Positions 8,875 to 17,072 of a DNA stretch of 31,000 bases are shown piece by piece (the stretch's first letter is position 1; each line of letters opens with the position of its first letter). The stretch covers positions 1 to 31,000 of the forward strand of contig JBKQPR010000329.1 of NCBI GenBank assembly GCA_052144935.1, written 5' to 3'. The position numbers and the translations under genes are program-made. This DNA is from JOPF133 sp052144935. Its GTDB lineage: Bacteria; Acidobacteriota; Terriglobia; Bryobacterales; Bryobacteraceae. The notes under the pieces are model-generated. The model saw only the letters and a list, made by a program, of their open reading frames with translations, had not been told where the DNA came from and did not search any database.

Positions 8875-9996
8875 ATGAATGCTCCGGGCTCCGTAGCGGC
8901 GCTCGACTGTTTTCTGGTGGCGGACGACCTGACCGGCGCCTGCGATGCCGCCGTTCATTTCGCGATGCGGGGGTACCGGACTTCGGTGCCAATTGCCCCG
9001 GGCGCTGAACTGACCAACGCGAGCGTGATCGCGATCAGCACCGACAGCCGCGACATCGAACCCGCGGCCATCCCGGGTGTGATCTCGGCAGCCGCCGCGA
9101 GCCTGACTCGTTCGTCGAGGATTCTCTTCAAGAAGATCGATTCCACGTTGCGCGGGCATGCCGGCGTGGAAATCGCTGCGACGATCGATGCCTTCGGGTG
9201 CGATGCCGCCGTGGTCTGCCCAGCGTTTCCCCGGATGAACCGCATCGTGAACGCGGGATACCTGCGCGTCGTCGGAGCTGCGGATTTCGAGCCGATCGAT
9301 GTCGCCGCTTACCTTCGTGCGCAGGTAGTGGATCGATGCGCCCACATCCGGCCGGATGCCATCCTGGAGGCAATCTCATCCGGCGCCCGGATTGTGGTGC
9401 TCGATTCCGTTTGCGATAACGACTTGGACCGGATTGCCGCGGCAGTTCCGTCGTTCGATCTGCGCATATTGTGGGCGGGCTCGGCAGGACTCGCATCTGC
9501 GCTCGCGCGCGCGTTGCCCGCCGGGCCGCAGCCTGGTCCTCGTTCGGCGCCGGAAGGTCCCGTACTTTTTGCGATCGGATCGGATCACCGCGTGACCGTC
9601 GCGCAGCAGGCGGCTCTCGTGAATCGACGGCGAGCGCTTTTGCTTCACTCGCAACAGACGAAGGCGGAGTGGATCCATGCCGCGCTCGGCCGCGGTCGAC
9701 ACGTGGTGTTGCGCATTCCGCGCGGCCGGATCTCCGTGGAATGCTTGGAGGAACTGGTCACCGGCGCTCCCGCCTCCGCGGTGGTGCTTTCTGGCGGCCA
9801 TACGGCTTCGCTGTTTTGCCGGGCCGCCCGAGTGCAGCATGTGGATCTTTTCGAAGAGATCGTCCCCGGCATTCCTTGTGGGGTGATTCGCGGCGGTGCG
9901 TTCGACGGAATTTCCGTCGTCACCAAATCCGGCGGGTTCGGCGATCCCGATGCTCTAATTCAAGTAGCGGATTATTTCACATGTCCGAATCTATAG
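8875..9996 (+). CDS. Four-carbon acid sugar kinase family protein (DUF1537), D-threonate/D-erythronate kinase type
   Basis: About 373 aa from the ATG at 8875; an in-frame GTG at 8857 would add six residues. Neither start has a strong ribosome binding site. I prefer the ATG because the family begins only a few residues before the ADDLTGA motif, here at 16-22. The N-terminal domain binds the acid sugar and carries KKIDSTLRGH. The C-terminal nucleotide-binding domain has LSGGHTA near 305-311 and KSGGFGDPD near 350-358. Characterised members phosphorylate D-threonate, D-erythronate or the 3-oxo acids at O4, in the cytoplasm. At 373 residues it is shorter than the usual roughly 420. It overlaps pdxA2 by 16 bases, which supports translational coupling and a shared pathway. 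Exact substrate cannot be read from the sequence. Confidence 0.87.
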   Translation: MNAPGSVAALDCFLVADDLTGACDAAVHFAMRGYRTSVPIAPGAELTNASVIAISTDSRDIEPAAIPGVISAAAASLTRSSRILFKKIDSTLRGHAGVEIAATIDAFGCDAAVVCPAFPRMNRIVNAGYLRVVGAADFEPIDVAAYLRAQVVDRCAHIRPDAILEAISSGARIVVLDSVCDNDLDRIAAAVPSFDLRILWAGSAGLASALARALPAGPQPGPRSAPEGPVLFAIGSDHRVTVAQQAALVNRRRALLLHSQQTKAEWIHAALGRGRHVVLRIPRGRISVECLEELVTGAPASAVVLSGGHTASLFCRAARVQHVDLFEEIVPGIPCGVIRGGAFDGISVVTKSGGFGDPDALIQVADYFTCPNL

Positions 9997-10970
9997 AGAA
10001 CGTACCGGCTATTGCGCTAACCATGGGCGATCCGGCTGGAATCGGCCCCGAAATCGTTGTCAAGGCTTTGGCCGACCCGCAACTCGCGCCGCTGGCCCGC
10101 TGGATTGTGGTGGGCGATGCCCGCATCCTGGAAAGGGCGGAGCAGGTCGCTGGAGTGAAGCTGCAATCGGCGGAGGTGCGCGATGTCCGAGCGCTCACCG
10201 GCATCGAAGAGTTCACCTTCGGCCGGTTGGACGCCCGCTGCGGCGTGGCCGCCGTGGAGTACGTCCGCATTGCCACGGAAATGTGCCTGCGCGGAGAGGC
10301 CGACGCCATGGTAACGCCACCTCTCAACAAGGAAGCCGTAACGCTCTCCGGCCGCCGGTTTTCGGGCCATACCGAGTACATTGCGGAACTGTGTGGCGCC
10401 ACCGAGTCTCGCATGTTGCTATCGAGCGAACGGCTCTCGACCGTCCACGTGACTACGCACGTGCCGCTGCGGAACGCGTGCGACCTGAGCACACCTCGCA
10501 TCCTCCGTACCATCGAGTTGGGGAATGAAGCCATGAAGCTGCTCGGATTCGAGCGGCCGCGCATTGCGGTGTGCGGCTTGAACCCCCATGCCGGCGAACA
10601 CGGGCTGTTCGGCAACGAAGATGAGCGCTTCATCGCGCCGGCCATAGAGGAGGCGTGCCGCCGGGGCGTTTTGTGCAGCGGTCCACATGCGGGTGACACG
10701 ATATTCCTCCAGGCATCCCGAGGCGCCTACGATTTGGTGGTCGCCATGTACCACGATCAGGGCCACATACCCATGAAGCTGATCGACTTCGAAGGGACGG
10801 TTAATATTTCTCTGGGCATTCCCGTGATTCGGACATCGGTGGATCACGGGACGGCATTCGATATTGCCGGCAAAAACCTGGCCGACCCACGCAGCCTGAA
10901 GCGTGCGATGCGCGTAGCGGCGCGCATGGCTTCGACGAGGCACGCCGGAGCCCGAAAGGCGAGCCCGTGA
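9981..10970 (+). CDS. pdxA2: PdxA2-type 4-phospho-D-threonate/erythronate dehydrogenase
   Basis: 329 aa, full family length. PdxA signatures are present in order: MGDPAGIGPEI (15-25), TPPLNKEA (112-119), GHTEYIAEL (129-137), NPHAGEHGLFGNED (201-214), MYHDQGHIPMKLIDF (256-270) and SVDHGTAFDIAGK (286-298). By comparison with E. coli PdxA the metal-binding histidines are H160, H203 and H258. PdxA oxidises 4-phosphohydroxy-L-threonine in vitamin B6 synthesis. PdxA2 members paired with a DUF1537 kinase instead oxidise and decarboxylate 4-phospho-D-threonate or -erythronate to dihydroxyacetone phosphate. The upstream kinase favours the second role (inference). The ATG at 9981 lies inside the kinase gene. 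A longer reading frame extends upstream but only antiparallels the kinase sequence, so it was not used. Confidence 0.9.
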   Translation: MSESIENVPAIALTMGDPAGIGPEIVVKALADPQLAPLARWIVVGDARILERAEQVAGVKLQSAEVRDVRALTGIEEFTFGRLDARCGVAAVEYVRIATEMCLRGEADAMVTPPLNKEAVTLSGRRFSGHTEYIAELCGATESRMLLSSERLSTVHVTTHVPLRNACDLSTPRILRTIELGNEAMKLLGFERPRIAVCGLNPHAGEHGLFGNEDERFIAPAIEEACRRGVLCSGPHAGDTIFLQASRGAYDLVVAMYHDQGHIPMKLIDFEGTVNISLGIPVIRTSVDHGTAFDIAGKNLADPRSLKRAMRVAARMASTRHAGARKASP

Positions 10971-11383
10971 TCTGGGCGCGCGGCTGGGGGCGGCCTCGGA
11001 TTCGGCGATGATCTCGCACCGTGAACAAGCTGCCCGGATCGGGATCGGGCGCAGCACGTATTTCGAGGTGAAGGCGGGGCGCGGGGGCAAAGCGCCCAGC
11101 GACGGACCGGCGCTGCCGCTCGGGATGGCCGCTCTCGGCCCGCGCGGTCGCCTGGCCGCCGCCCACTGCGCCGCGGACAGGACGCCGGGCTGAACCGGCG
11201 AGCCTGGTTCGGCCTGGCGGCCGGCAGTGGCCCGGGCAGCCATCGGGGAAGCCGGCGCTGCCGGCCGAGACCAGCCGATCGGTATCCACCGGGATGATGG
11301 TCTGATTTCCGGGAGTTTTGCCGCGATACCGCGATAGTCCTTCACCAGCCGCCCGGTGGCGCCGCCGAGGTGGTCGGAGTACC
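10971..11383. other. Gene-free gap between pdxA2 and the PIG-L gene, with a dispersed repeat copy
   Basis: 413 bases between convergent gene ends. The right two thirds hold copy 1 of a dispersed GC-rich repeat (about 11121-11265). A short plus frame at 11008-11193 begins with a helix-turn-helix-like string (REQAARIGIGRSTYFEVKAG) but then runs into the repeat; no supportable gene. No obvious terminator with a T-run is seen. Confidence 0.5.
11121..11265. repeat. Dispersed GC-rich repeat, copy 1
   Basis: Shares with copies at about 16539-16628 and 16774-16930 the blocks CTCTCGGCCCGCG, TGGCCGCCGCCCAC, TCGGGC/CCGGGCTGAA and TGGTTCGGCCTGGCGGC, in the same order and spacing apart from small indels. 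The indels shift any reading frame between copies, so the conserved unit is DNA or RNA rather than protein. Confidence 0.7.
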
Positions 11384-12163
11384 TCAACCCAGTAGATCGT
11401 ATACCGGCGGCTTGGGGGCCCAGCGCACGAAGGCCTCGGCGTACTGCCGGCCGCACTCAATGCCGCGCCACCGATTGCAAGCCGTGTAGTCGGGGACCAG
11501 CCGCGGCTGGGCGGCCAGAGTCTTCAGCGCCTGCACCTTCTGTTCGAATACGTCGGTAATGTCTACGTAGTGATCCGGCACGAACCCCACCCGTGATGCG
11601 GTTCCGATGTTCGGCTCGAAGAAGTGGATGTCCCAGGAGACCCCCGCCATCTGAGCGGCTTCCACCACGCTGCGAGACGTCCGCCAGTGTGTCGGATACG
11701 TCAGTTCGTCCTTCCAGTGAGTCAGGATCACGTCGGGTTTGAAATCCGCCATCTCACGCGCGAGCATCTCCATGCGCTCCTGCGTCATGCGCAATGGGCC
11801 GTCGCCGAAGCCGAACATCTTCCCCTCGATGCCGATTACTGCGGCGCACGCGAAAGCCTCTTTCTCGCGAATGCGGCGGACTTCTTCGACAGAAATGCCC
11901 GGGCGTTGCTGGATGAGAAACGCGCTCTCGTCCGACTCGCCCTGGGTGAGCCAGATCACCTTCGCCTTGGAACCGGCGCGAATGTGCTTGATCAGGGTTC
12001 CGCCTGCACGGGAGCAGAAATCTGCCGGGTGTGCGCTGACTACCAGAATCCTCGGCGGTGCGGAGGGTCTAGACTGCATGCCCGCCTCCCTGGCGCTCCG
12101 GGCCACGGCCGCTGGCACGCCCGCGCCCAACGATGCCGCGGCAACGAATTCGCGACGTTTCAT
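11384..12163 (-). CDS. PIG-L/LmbE-fold protein, Tat-exported, GalB-like motif
   Basis: 259 aa. The N-terminus (KRREFVAAASLGAG) is a Tat signal, so the protein should be folded before export. The PIG-L fold follows: ILVVSAHPADFCSRAGGTL at 39-57 and THWKDELTYPTHWRT at 146-160. Most members have HPDDE, where the first Asp is the catalytic base. Here it is HPADF (45-49), with that Asp replaced by Ala, while H45, D48 and candidate metal ligands H147 and H157 remain. The xDFxxRAGG version recalls GalB-type 4-oxalomesaconate hydratases, which are PIG-L-fold enzymes acting as hydratases rather than deacetylases. Deacetylase, hydratase or another activity are all possible; GalB-like is my inference. 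ATG start with GGAGG 8 bases upstream. Transcribed toward pdxA2. Confidence 0.82.
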   Translation of the reverse strand: MKRREFVAAASLGAGVPAAVARSAREAGMQSRPSAPPRILVVSAHPADFCSRAGGTLIKHIRAGSKAKVIWLTQGESDESAFLIQQRPGISVEEVRRIREKEAFACAAVIGIEGKMFGFGDGPLRMTQERMEMLAREMADFKPDVILTHWKDELTYPTHWRTSRSVVEAAQMAGVSWDIHFFEPNIGTASRVGFVPDHYVDITDVFEQKVQALKTLAAQPRLVPDYTACNRWRGIECGRQYAEAFVRWAPKPPVYDLLG

Positions 12164-12604
12164 CCAGTGTACCTCCAGCGGAATATTCCGCGAAATTCAC
12201 CAATTTATTATCCGCCTATAAGCAGTACCCCGGTCATTGCAACTCTGGGACCTCGAGACATGTTTTCACAACGCGCGGGAGGTCGCCGGCGTTCGTGCAA
12301 ATTCCCCGCCGGGCGGGCGATCGGCATGGCGCCGCCCCGGGCGCATCCCCGCCGCCTTCGGTGCCGCTGGGAAAACGCGGGAGGGCGCGTCGCACTTGCC
12401 GGCGAAGGCCATGAGGCGGACCCCTCGCACACGAAGCTTTTGGCCATCCGCGCGTCACGGTAGCTGGTCAAGTTCGTTACATTCGGCTTTCCATCCCCCA
12501 AACCCCGCACATGCTACTACACTCTTCTTAGGGAGCACCATTCGCGCAGCCGGCTGTGGGCCGGTTCGCCGGTGTCGCCCACATCTGAGGAAGGTGATTC
12601 TTTC
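12164..12604. other. Intergenic region between divergent PIG-L and TolC-family genes
   Basis: 441 bases. Reading frames here have no family resemblance and differ in direction. Promoters for both flanking genes are expected here, but no clear consensus pair is visible. GAGGAAGG at 12587-12594 is the ribosome binding site for the GTG at 12605. Confidence 0.45.
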
Positions 12605-14503
12605 GTGAAACTATTTTCTGTGATTCTTAAAGTATCAGGGACCATTCTGGCGTTGTGCGCATGCGCGCCGGCCCAGGAGGCCCTCGACGTCCAGCAGCCC
12701 ACCGGGGGACTGGGCTTCCTGGTAAACCCCTACCGTATCGGAACCGTGCCCGCCGTGCGCCTGGAGAATTCCGGCCGCTTCGTTTCGTTGAAACGGGCGG
12801 GCAATCTTTACCTGTCGGCCCGCGATGTGGTGGCTTTAGCGATCGAGAACAACATCGATGTGGAGATTCAGCGGTATGGTCCGCTGCTGGCCCGGCAAGT
12901 GCTGCTCCGTGCCCGGGGCGGGGGCGCGCTGCGCAGTGTCGGTCAGGGCGTGGCCGCCGGCCCACAGAGCGTGAGCTTGCAAGGAGTCGCGGTCAACGCC
13001 TCCGGCACAGGCATCAGCGCGGGTAGTGGCGTCACGTCGGGCGGGGGCATCGTCACGCAATTGGGTCCCGGAATCCCTTCCCTCGATCCGACCATCCTCG
13101 TTTACGCAAGCTTCGCACACACCACCGCGGTGCAGAGCAATACCTTCCTTACGGGAACCACGGCGCTGGTTTCCAGCACCAGGACATATGAAGGCGAGCT
13201 TGTACAGAATTTTGATTTCGGACTAACCGCCCAATTAACTTATGCCAGCACGCGGATTGGCCTGAACAGCCAGTCGTTCAACCTCAATCCATACACTCAA
13301 GGGTTTCTGGACTTGCAGGTCACCCAGAGTCTATTACAGAACTTCGGGCGGGCAGTTATCGGGCGTAACATCCGGGTACAAAAGAATAACGTGAAGGTGA
13401 GCATGCTTCAGTTCCAGCAGCAGTTGATTGAAACGGTCTCCGCCGCGCTCAACCTCTACTGGGACCTGGTCAGCTTCCGTGCCGACGTGAATTCGCGCAC
13501 GCGGGAAGTCGCCACGGCGCAGCAGCTTCTCGACGACAACCGAAAGCAAGTAGAGCTTGGATCCCTCGCGCCCATCGAAATCACTCGCGCGGAGTCCCAG
13601 TTGTACACCAGTCAGCAGGACTTGGTCACCGCCCAGACCAACCTTCTGCAACAGGAGACGATCCTGAAAAACTATCTGAGCCGCAATGGCATTGCGGAAG
13701 CCGGTTTGACCAGCTTACACATCGTTCCCCTCGACAATTTCGTAATCCCCGATAAGGAGGAAGTCCGCCCCATCGACGACTGGATCGGCGAGGCGATGGA
13801 GAATCGTCTCGAGATTCAGCAGGCCCGCGTGAACCTGGATAGCAACCGGATAAACCTGGTCGGGATCAAGAGTTCGCTGAAACCCACTTTGCAGGCCTTT
13901 GGCGAGCTCACCAATAACGGTTTATCGGGAAATGTCACCGCGCTCGGGCTGCTGCAGACCGGCATTGGCCAGCTTGTCGGTGGATATGGCAATCTTCTCT
14001 CGCAGATCGCGGGCCGGGACTATCCGAACTACTCGGCCGGTATCAGCCTCAACATACCCCTGCGCAACCGGGCCGCGCAGGCGGACTACGCCACCAGTCT
14101 CCTCGAAATCCGTCAGAACGAATTGAACCTGCGAAAGAATCTAAACCAGATTCGCGTAGACGTGCAAAACGCTTTGGTGGGACTCCAGCAGGCGCGAGCC
14201 CGTTACGATGCCTCCGTGAAAGCCCGGGTCCTTCAGGAGCAGACCCTGGCCGGCGACCGGCGCAGGTACCAGTTGGGCGCCGCCGTGGTGTTCCAGGTGG
14301 TGACGGACCAGCGCGATCTGGCTTCCGCCGAAAGCGCGGAGGTGCAGAGCATGGCGAACTACACGCATGCCCGCATCGCCCTCGACCAGGCGCTGGGCGC
14401 CACCCTCGCGGTAAACCATATTTCGGTCTCGGAAGCTCTGCAGGGGCTGATTTCCCAACCATCCGTATTGCCCGCGGAATTGCCCAAGGAGGAACGTCGA
14501 TGA
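12605..14503 (+). CDS. TolC-family outer-membrane channel protein, first of a tandem pair
   Basis: 632 aa. The GTG at 12605 was chosen because GAGGAAGG lies 10 bases upstream and it gives a proper signal peptide (KLFSVILKVSGTILALCACAPAQ); an in-frame GTG at 12572 lacks this. Two OEP repeats are visible, each with long alpha-helical stretches: ALNLYWDLVSFRADVNSRTREVATAQQLLDDN in the first half and ARYDASVKARVLQEQTLAGDRRRYQLGA in the second, with beta segments between (for example NPYTQGFLDLQVTQSLLQNFG). TolC proteins form trimeric tunnels through the outer membrane and periplasm for efflux or type I secretion. It is longer than E. coli TolC because of a Gly/Ser-rich N-terminal insertion at about 105-165. 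No inner-membrane partner is adjacent. It ends in a 4-base overlap with its paralogue. Confidence 0.88.
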   Translation: MKLFSVILKVSGTILALCACAPAQEALDVQQPTGGLGFLVNPYRIGTVPAVRLENSGRFVSLKRAGNLYLSARDVVALAIENNIDVEIQRYGPLLARQVLLRARGGGALRSVGQGVAAGPQSVSLQGVAVNASGTGISAGSGVTSGGGIVTQLGPGIPSLDPTILVYASFAHTTAVQSNTFLTGTTALVSSTRTYEGELVQNFDFGLTAQLTYASTRIGLNSQSFNLNPYTQGFLDLQVTQSLLQNFGRAVIGRNIRVQKNNVKVSMLQFQQQLIETVSAALNLYWDLVSFRADVNSRTREVATAQQLLDDNRKQVELGSLAPIEITRAESQLYTSQQDLVTAQTNLLQQETILKNYLSRNGIAEAGLTSLHIVPLDNFVIPDKEEVRPIDDWIGEAMENRLEIQQARVNLDSNRINLVGIKSSLKPTLQAFGELTNNGLSGNVTALGLLQTGIGQLVGGYGNLLSQIAGRDYPNYSAGISLNIPLRNRAAQADYATSLLEIRQNELNLRKNLNQIRVDVQNALVGLQQARARYDASVKARVLQEQTLAGDRRRYQLGAAVVFQVVTDQRDLASAESAEVQSMANYTHARIALDQALGATLAVNHISVSEALQGLISQPSVLPAELPKEERR

Positions 14504-16407
14504 AAGCGCTGCGCGAATCCATGGCGGTTTTGCTCTCCCTGGTCTGCCCGGCGTCGGCCGGGTGGGCACAACAGGCTTCCATAGCCCCGGCGCCTGCGTC
14601 CGCGCCTTCTCTGCTTCGACCCTATCTCGCTCCCGAGGTTCCGCCCGCGCGGCTCGGCAACAGTCCTCGCCTGGCGGGCCTGGTCCGCGCCGGAACGCTG
14701 TATCTGAGCGCCCAGGACGCGGTCGCGCTGGCCCTCGAGAACAACATCGATATAGAGATCGTCCGCTACAATTTCCCGATTCTGGATTGGAACCTTACCC
14801 GCGCCGAGGCCGGCGGCCTGTTGCCGGGCGTGCCGAGCAACGCCTCGCAGGCCGGAACGGTGGCGTCCGGCCAGGGCGTGTTGGGCAGCCAGCAGGCCGC
14901 CGGGGTGAGCATCCCGGGGTCGACTTCCGGCCGTACCCTGTCGACCAACGCCAGCATCTCGCAAGTTGGGACGGTCACGCAGACTCTCGACCCCATCGTG
15001 CAGGAGTCCAGCACTTTCAGCCACACCACTACCGTCGAGCCGGATTCGCAGCAGAGCATCACGCCCGTATTGGTTTCGGCCACACGGGCGTACACGGCCA
15101 GCCTTCAGCAAGGGCTGCTCACGGGCGGCAGCTTCACGCTCAGCTACAGCGATCACTATCTAAATGAGAACTCCCCAACCGATCAGCTCAACCCGTCCTC
15201 CGCTCCGTCCCTTTCGCTCTCGGTGCAACATAATTTGCTGCAAGGCTTCGGCCTCGCGGTCAACGGGCGCACGATCACGGTGGCCAGAATGAACCGCGAC
15301 ACCGCGGACCTTGGCTTCCAGACGACTGTGACCGGCGTGATCTCCCAGGTATTGAATGTTTACTATTCGCTGGCCGCCGCCTACGAGGATCTGAGCGCCA
15401 AGGCCAGCGCGGCGGCCACCGCAGCTGCATTTCTTGGCGACGTGAAGGAACGGGTGCGCATCGGAACCTCCGCAGGTTCCGAGATCGTTGCCGCGGAGAG
15501 CCAGGCGGTCAGCACGGAGCAGGCCAGAGTGGACTCCGAGACGACTATCCAACAGCAGGAGATCCAATTGAAGAGCTTGCTGAGCCGCACCGGCACGGCG
15601 GACCCGGTCCTCCGCAGCGTCCGCATTCTGCCCGTCGATCCGATCCGGATCCCCGATCGCGACGACATCCCTCCGCTCGAGGAGCTGGTCAGGCAGGCGA
15701 TTGCTAACCGTACAGACCTGGCATCCGAAAGAGAAAGCGAGGCCACCAGCAAAATCGGCAACCTCGGAACTAAGAGCGCCGTGTTGCCCACAGGAGTCGT
15801 GTTTGCCAGTACAAGCCAGACCGGCTTGGCCGGAACGGGAAGGCCGGTGGTTGGCGCCGGCCCAGCCGGGACGCCCCCGTCCTCCCTGGTGGGCGGGATC
15901 GGCACGGCCCTCGGCCAGGTGTTTCGGCGCGACTACCCATCCGAAAGCCTGGGAGCCGCTTATTTCACACCCTTGAGGAACCGGCAAGCGCTCGCCGACC
16001 ATGCTATCGACGAGCTAACCCTCCGCCAGGCGCAATTGAGCGACCGCAGGGACCTCAATCAGGTCCAGGTGGATATCGGCAATTACGTGATCGCCTTACG
16101 TCAGGCGCGCGCCCGCTACGAGGCCACGGTGCGAAACCGCATCCTCCAGGAAGAGTTGTATCAGGGCGAGCGGAGGCGTTTCGAACTGGGCGCGTCGATT
16201 GCTTACAACGTGAACCAGCAGCAGCGCGACCTGGTGGCGGCCCAGTCCTCTGAAGTAGCCGCGCGGGTTGCCTACATCACCGCGCGCGTCGCGCTGGAGC
16301 GGACGACGGGCGAGCTTCTGTCGGCCAATCACGTGTCGCTCGCTGAGGCGCGCCAGGGGAAAGTGACCCGGCAATCGGCGATCGGCGAACCGCCCAACCT
16401 GAAGTGA
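14500..16407 (+). CDS. TolC-family outer-membrane channel protein, second of a tandem pair
   Basis: 635 aa, paralogue of the preceding gene. Its ATG overlaps the upstream stop (ATGA) and AAGGAGG precedes it, so the two are translationally coupled. Signal peptide at 1-25 (ends GWAQQ). Shared landmarks include LYLSAQDAVALALENNIDIEI against LYLSARDVVALAIENNIDVEI in the first copy, NHVSLAEA against NHISVSEA near the end, and two helical OEP repeats. The central loop at about 435-475 is richer in Gly and Pro than in the first copy. The pair could form mixed trimers or serve different pumps elsewhere in the genome; the window does not decide this. Confidence 0.88.
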   Translation: MKALRESMAVLLSLVCPASAGWAQQASIAPAPASAPSLLRPYLAPEVPPARLGNSPRLAGLVRAGTLYLSAQDAVALALENNIDIEIVRYNFPILDWNLTRAEAGGLLPGVPSNASQAGTVASGQGVLGSQQAAGVSIPGSTSGRTLSTNASISQVGTVTQTLDPIVQESSTFSHTTTVEPDSQQSITPVLVSATRAYTASLQQGLLTGGSFTLSYSDHYLNENSPTDQLNPSSAPSLSLSVQHNLLQGFGLAVNGRTITVARMNRDTADLGFQTTVTGVISQVLNVYYSLAAAYEDLSAKASAAATAAAFLGDVKERVRIGTSAGSEIVAAESQAVSTEQARVDSETTIQQQEIQLKSLLSRTGTADPVLRSVRILPVDPIRIPDRDDIPPLEELVRQAIANRTDLASERESEATSKIGNLGTKSAVLPTGVVFASTSQTGLAGTGRPVVGAGPAGTPPSSLVGGIGTALGQVFRRDYPSESLGAAYFTPLRNRQALADHAIDELTLRQAQLSDRRDLNQVQVDIGNYVIALRQARARYEATVRNRILQEELYQGERRRFELGASIAYNVNQQQRDLVAAQSSEVAARVAYITARVALERTTGELLSANHVSLAEARQGKVTRQSAIGEPPNLK

Positions 16408-16538
16408 CCACGTGGTCGGGGTATGGCCATCGGCAGCCGGTGGGAAGAAATGAAGCCCCCAAGTTGGAAACAGCCAATTCAACACTGCTGACTCCTTTGC
16501 GCCCACAGTGCCACAAATGCGCTGTGAAGTCATCCACG

Positions 16539-16628
16539 GTCGCCTGGCCGCCGCCCACCGCGCCACGGCGGGACCTCGGGCTGAAACGGCACGACTGGTT
16601 CGGCCTGGCGGCGGGCAATGGCGCCGGG
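16539..16628. repeat. Dispersed GC-rich repeat, copy 2
   Basis: Begins GTCGCCTGGCCGCCGCCCAC as in copy 1 (one C/T difference just after) and includes CTGGTTCGGCCTGGCGGC. The upstream CTCTCGGCCCGCG block is missing here, so this copy is shorter at its left end. Confidence 0.7.
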
Positions 16629-16773
16629 TAGCGAATCGCTGTGCGCCCCCGCGCCGGCATCCGTCATGCGCGCCGCCTGACCCCGTCGGGATCGGCCCGC
16701 CAGCAGCCGCAGGAGACTGAGGAGCCGTCCACCAGTTTGCTGCCGCACCAGCGCTCCGGACGCCGCCGCCGCG

Positions 16774-16930
16774 CGGATGGACCCTCTCGGCCCGCGATTC
16801 GCATGGCCGCCGCCCACCGCGCAGCGGGAGGACGTCGGGCGGAAACGGCCAGTCTGGTCCGGCCTGGCGGCCGGCGGCAGTGGCGGCAGTGGCGGCGGCA
16901 GCGATCCGGAGAAAGCCGGCGCAGCCTGGC
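16774..16930. repeat. Dispersed GC-rich repeat, copy 3
   Basis: Contains CTCTCGGCCCGCG (16785-16797), TGGCCGCCGCCCACCGCGC and GGTCCGGCCTGGCGGCCGGC, then a GGCAGTGGC triplication and GAAAGCCGGCGCAGCC. The last block resembles GAAGCCGGCGCTGCC after copy 1, so the repeat extends to that point in both. Confidence 0.7.
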
Positions 16931-17072
16931 GCTGCTGTCGCCGGCAGTCGAACTCGGCGCTGGGAACGCGTCCGATGCCGTGGGTAGGCGTGCTGCGGGA
17001 AAGTCAGGGTCGGAGTGGTAAAATCGCAATGACCGACTGGGTTCACTGTCCTAATTGGGGGACGACGTCTTC

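Larger units (their letters stand above)
16408..17072. other. Gene-free region with two dispersed repeat copies
   Basis: 665 bases upstream of the tannase-family gene. Many overlapping reading frames exist on both strands, as expected for very GC-rich DNA, but none resembles a protein family. Copies 2 and 3 of the dispersed repeat occupy about 16539-16628 and 16774-16930, and short GGC-rich triplet runs (GGCGGCAGT-like) lie at about 16871-16900. The esterase promoter should lie in the last 100 bases. Confidence 0.55.

Noticed and set aside
9471..9980. 170-codon N-terminal extension of the PdxA2 protein
   Set aside because: It lies in another frame of the kinase gene, is Arg-rich shadow sequence, and PdxA homology starts just after the ATG at 9981.
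16096..17046. 316-codon minus-strand frame across the TolC end and repeats
   Set aside because: Half is antisense to the TolC gene and half is repeat DNA; composition is Arg/Ala/Pro-rich shadow with no domain.
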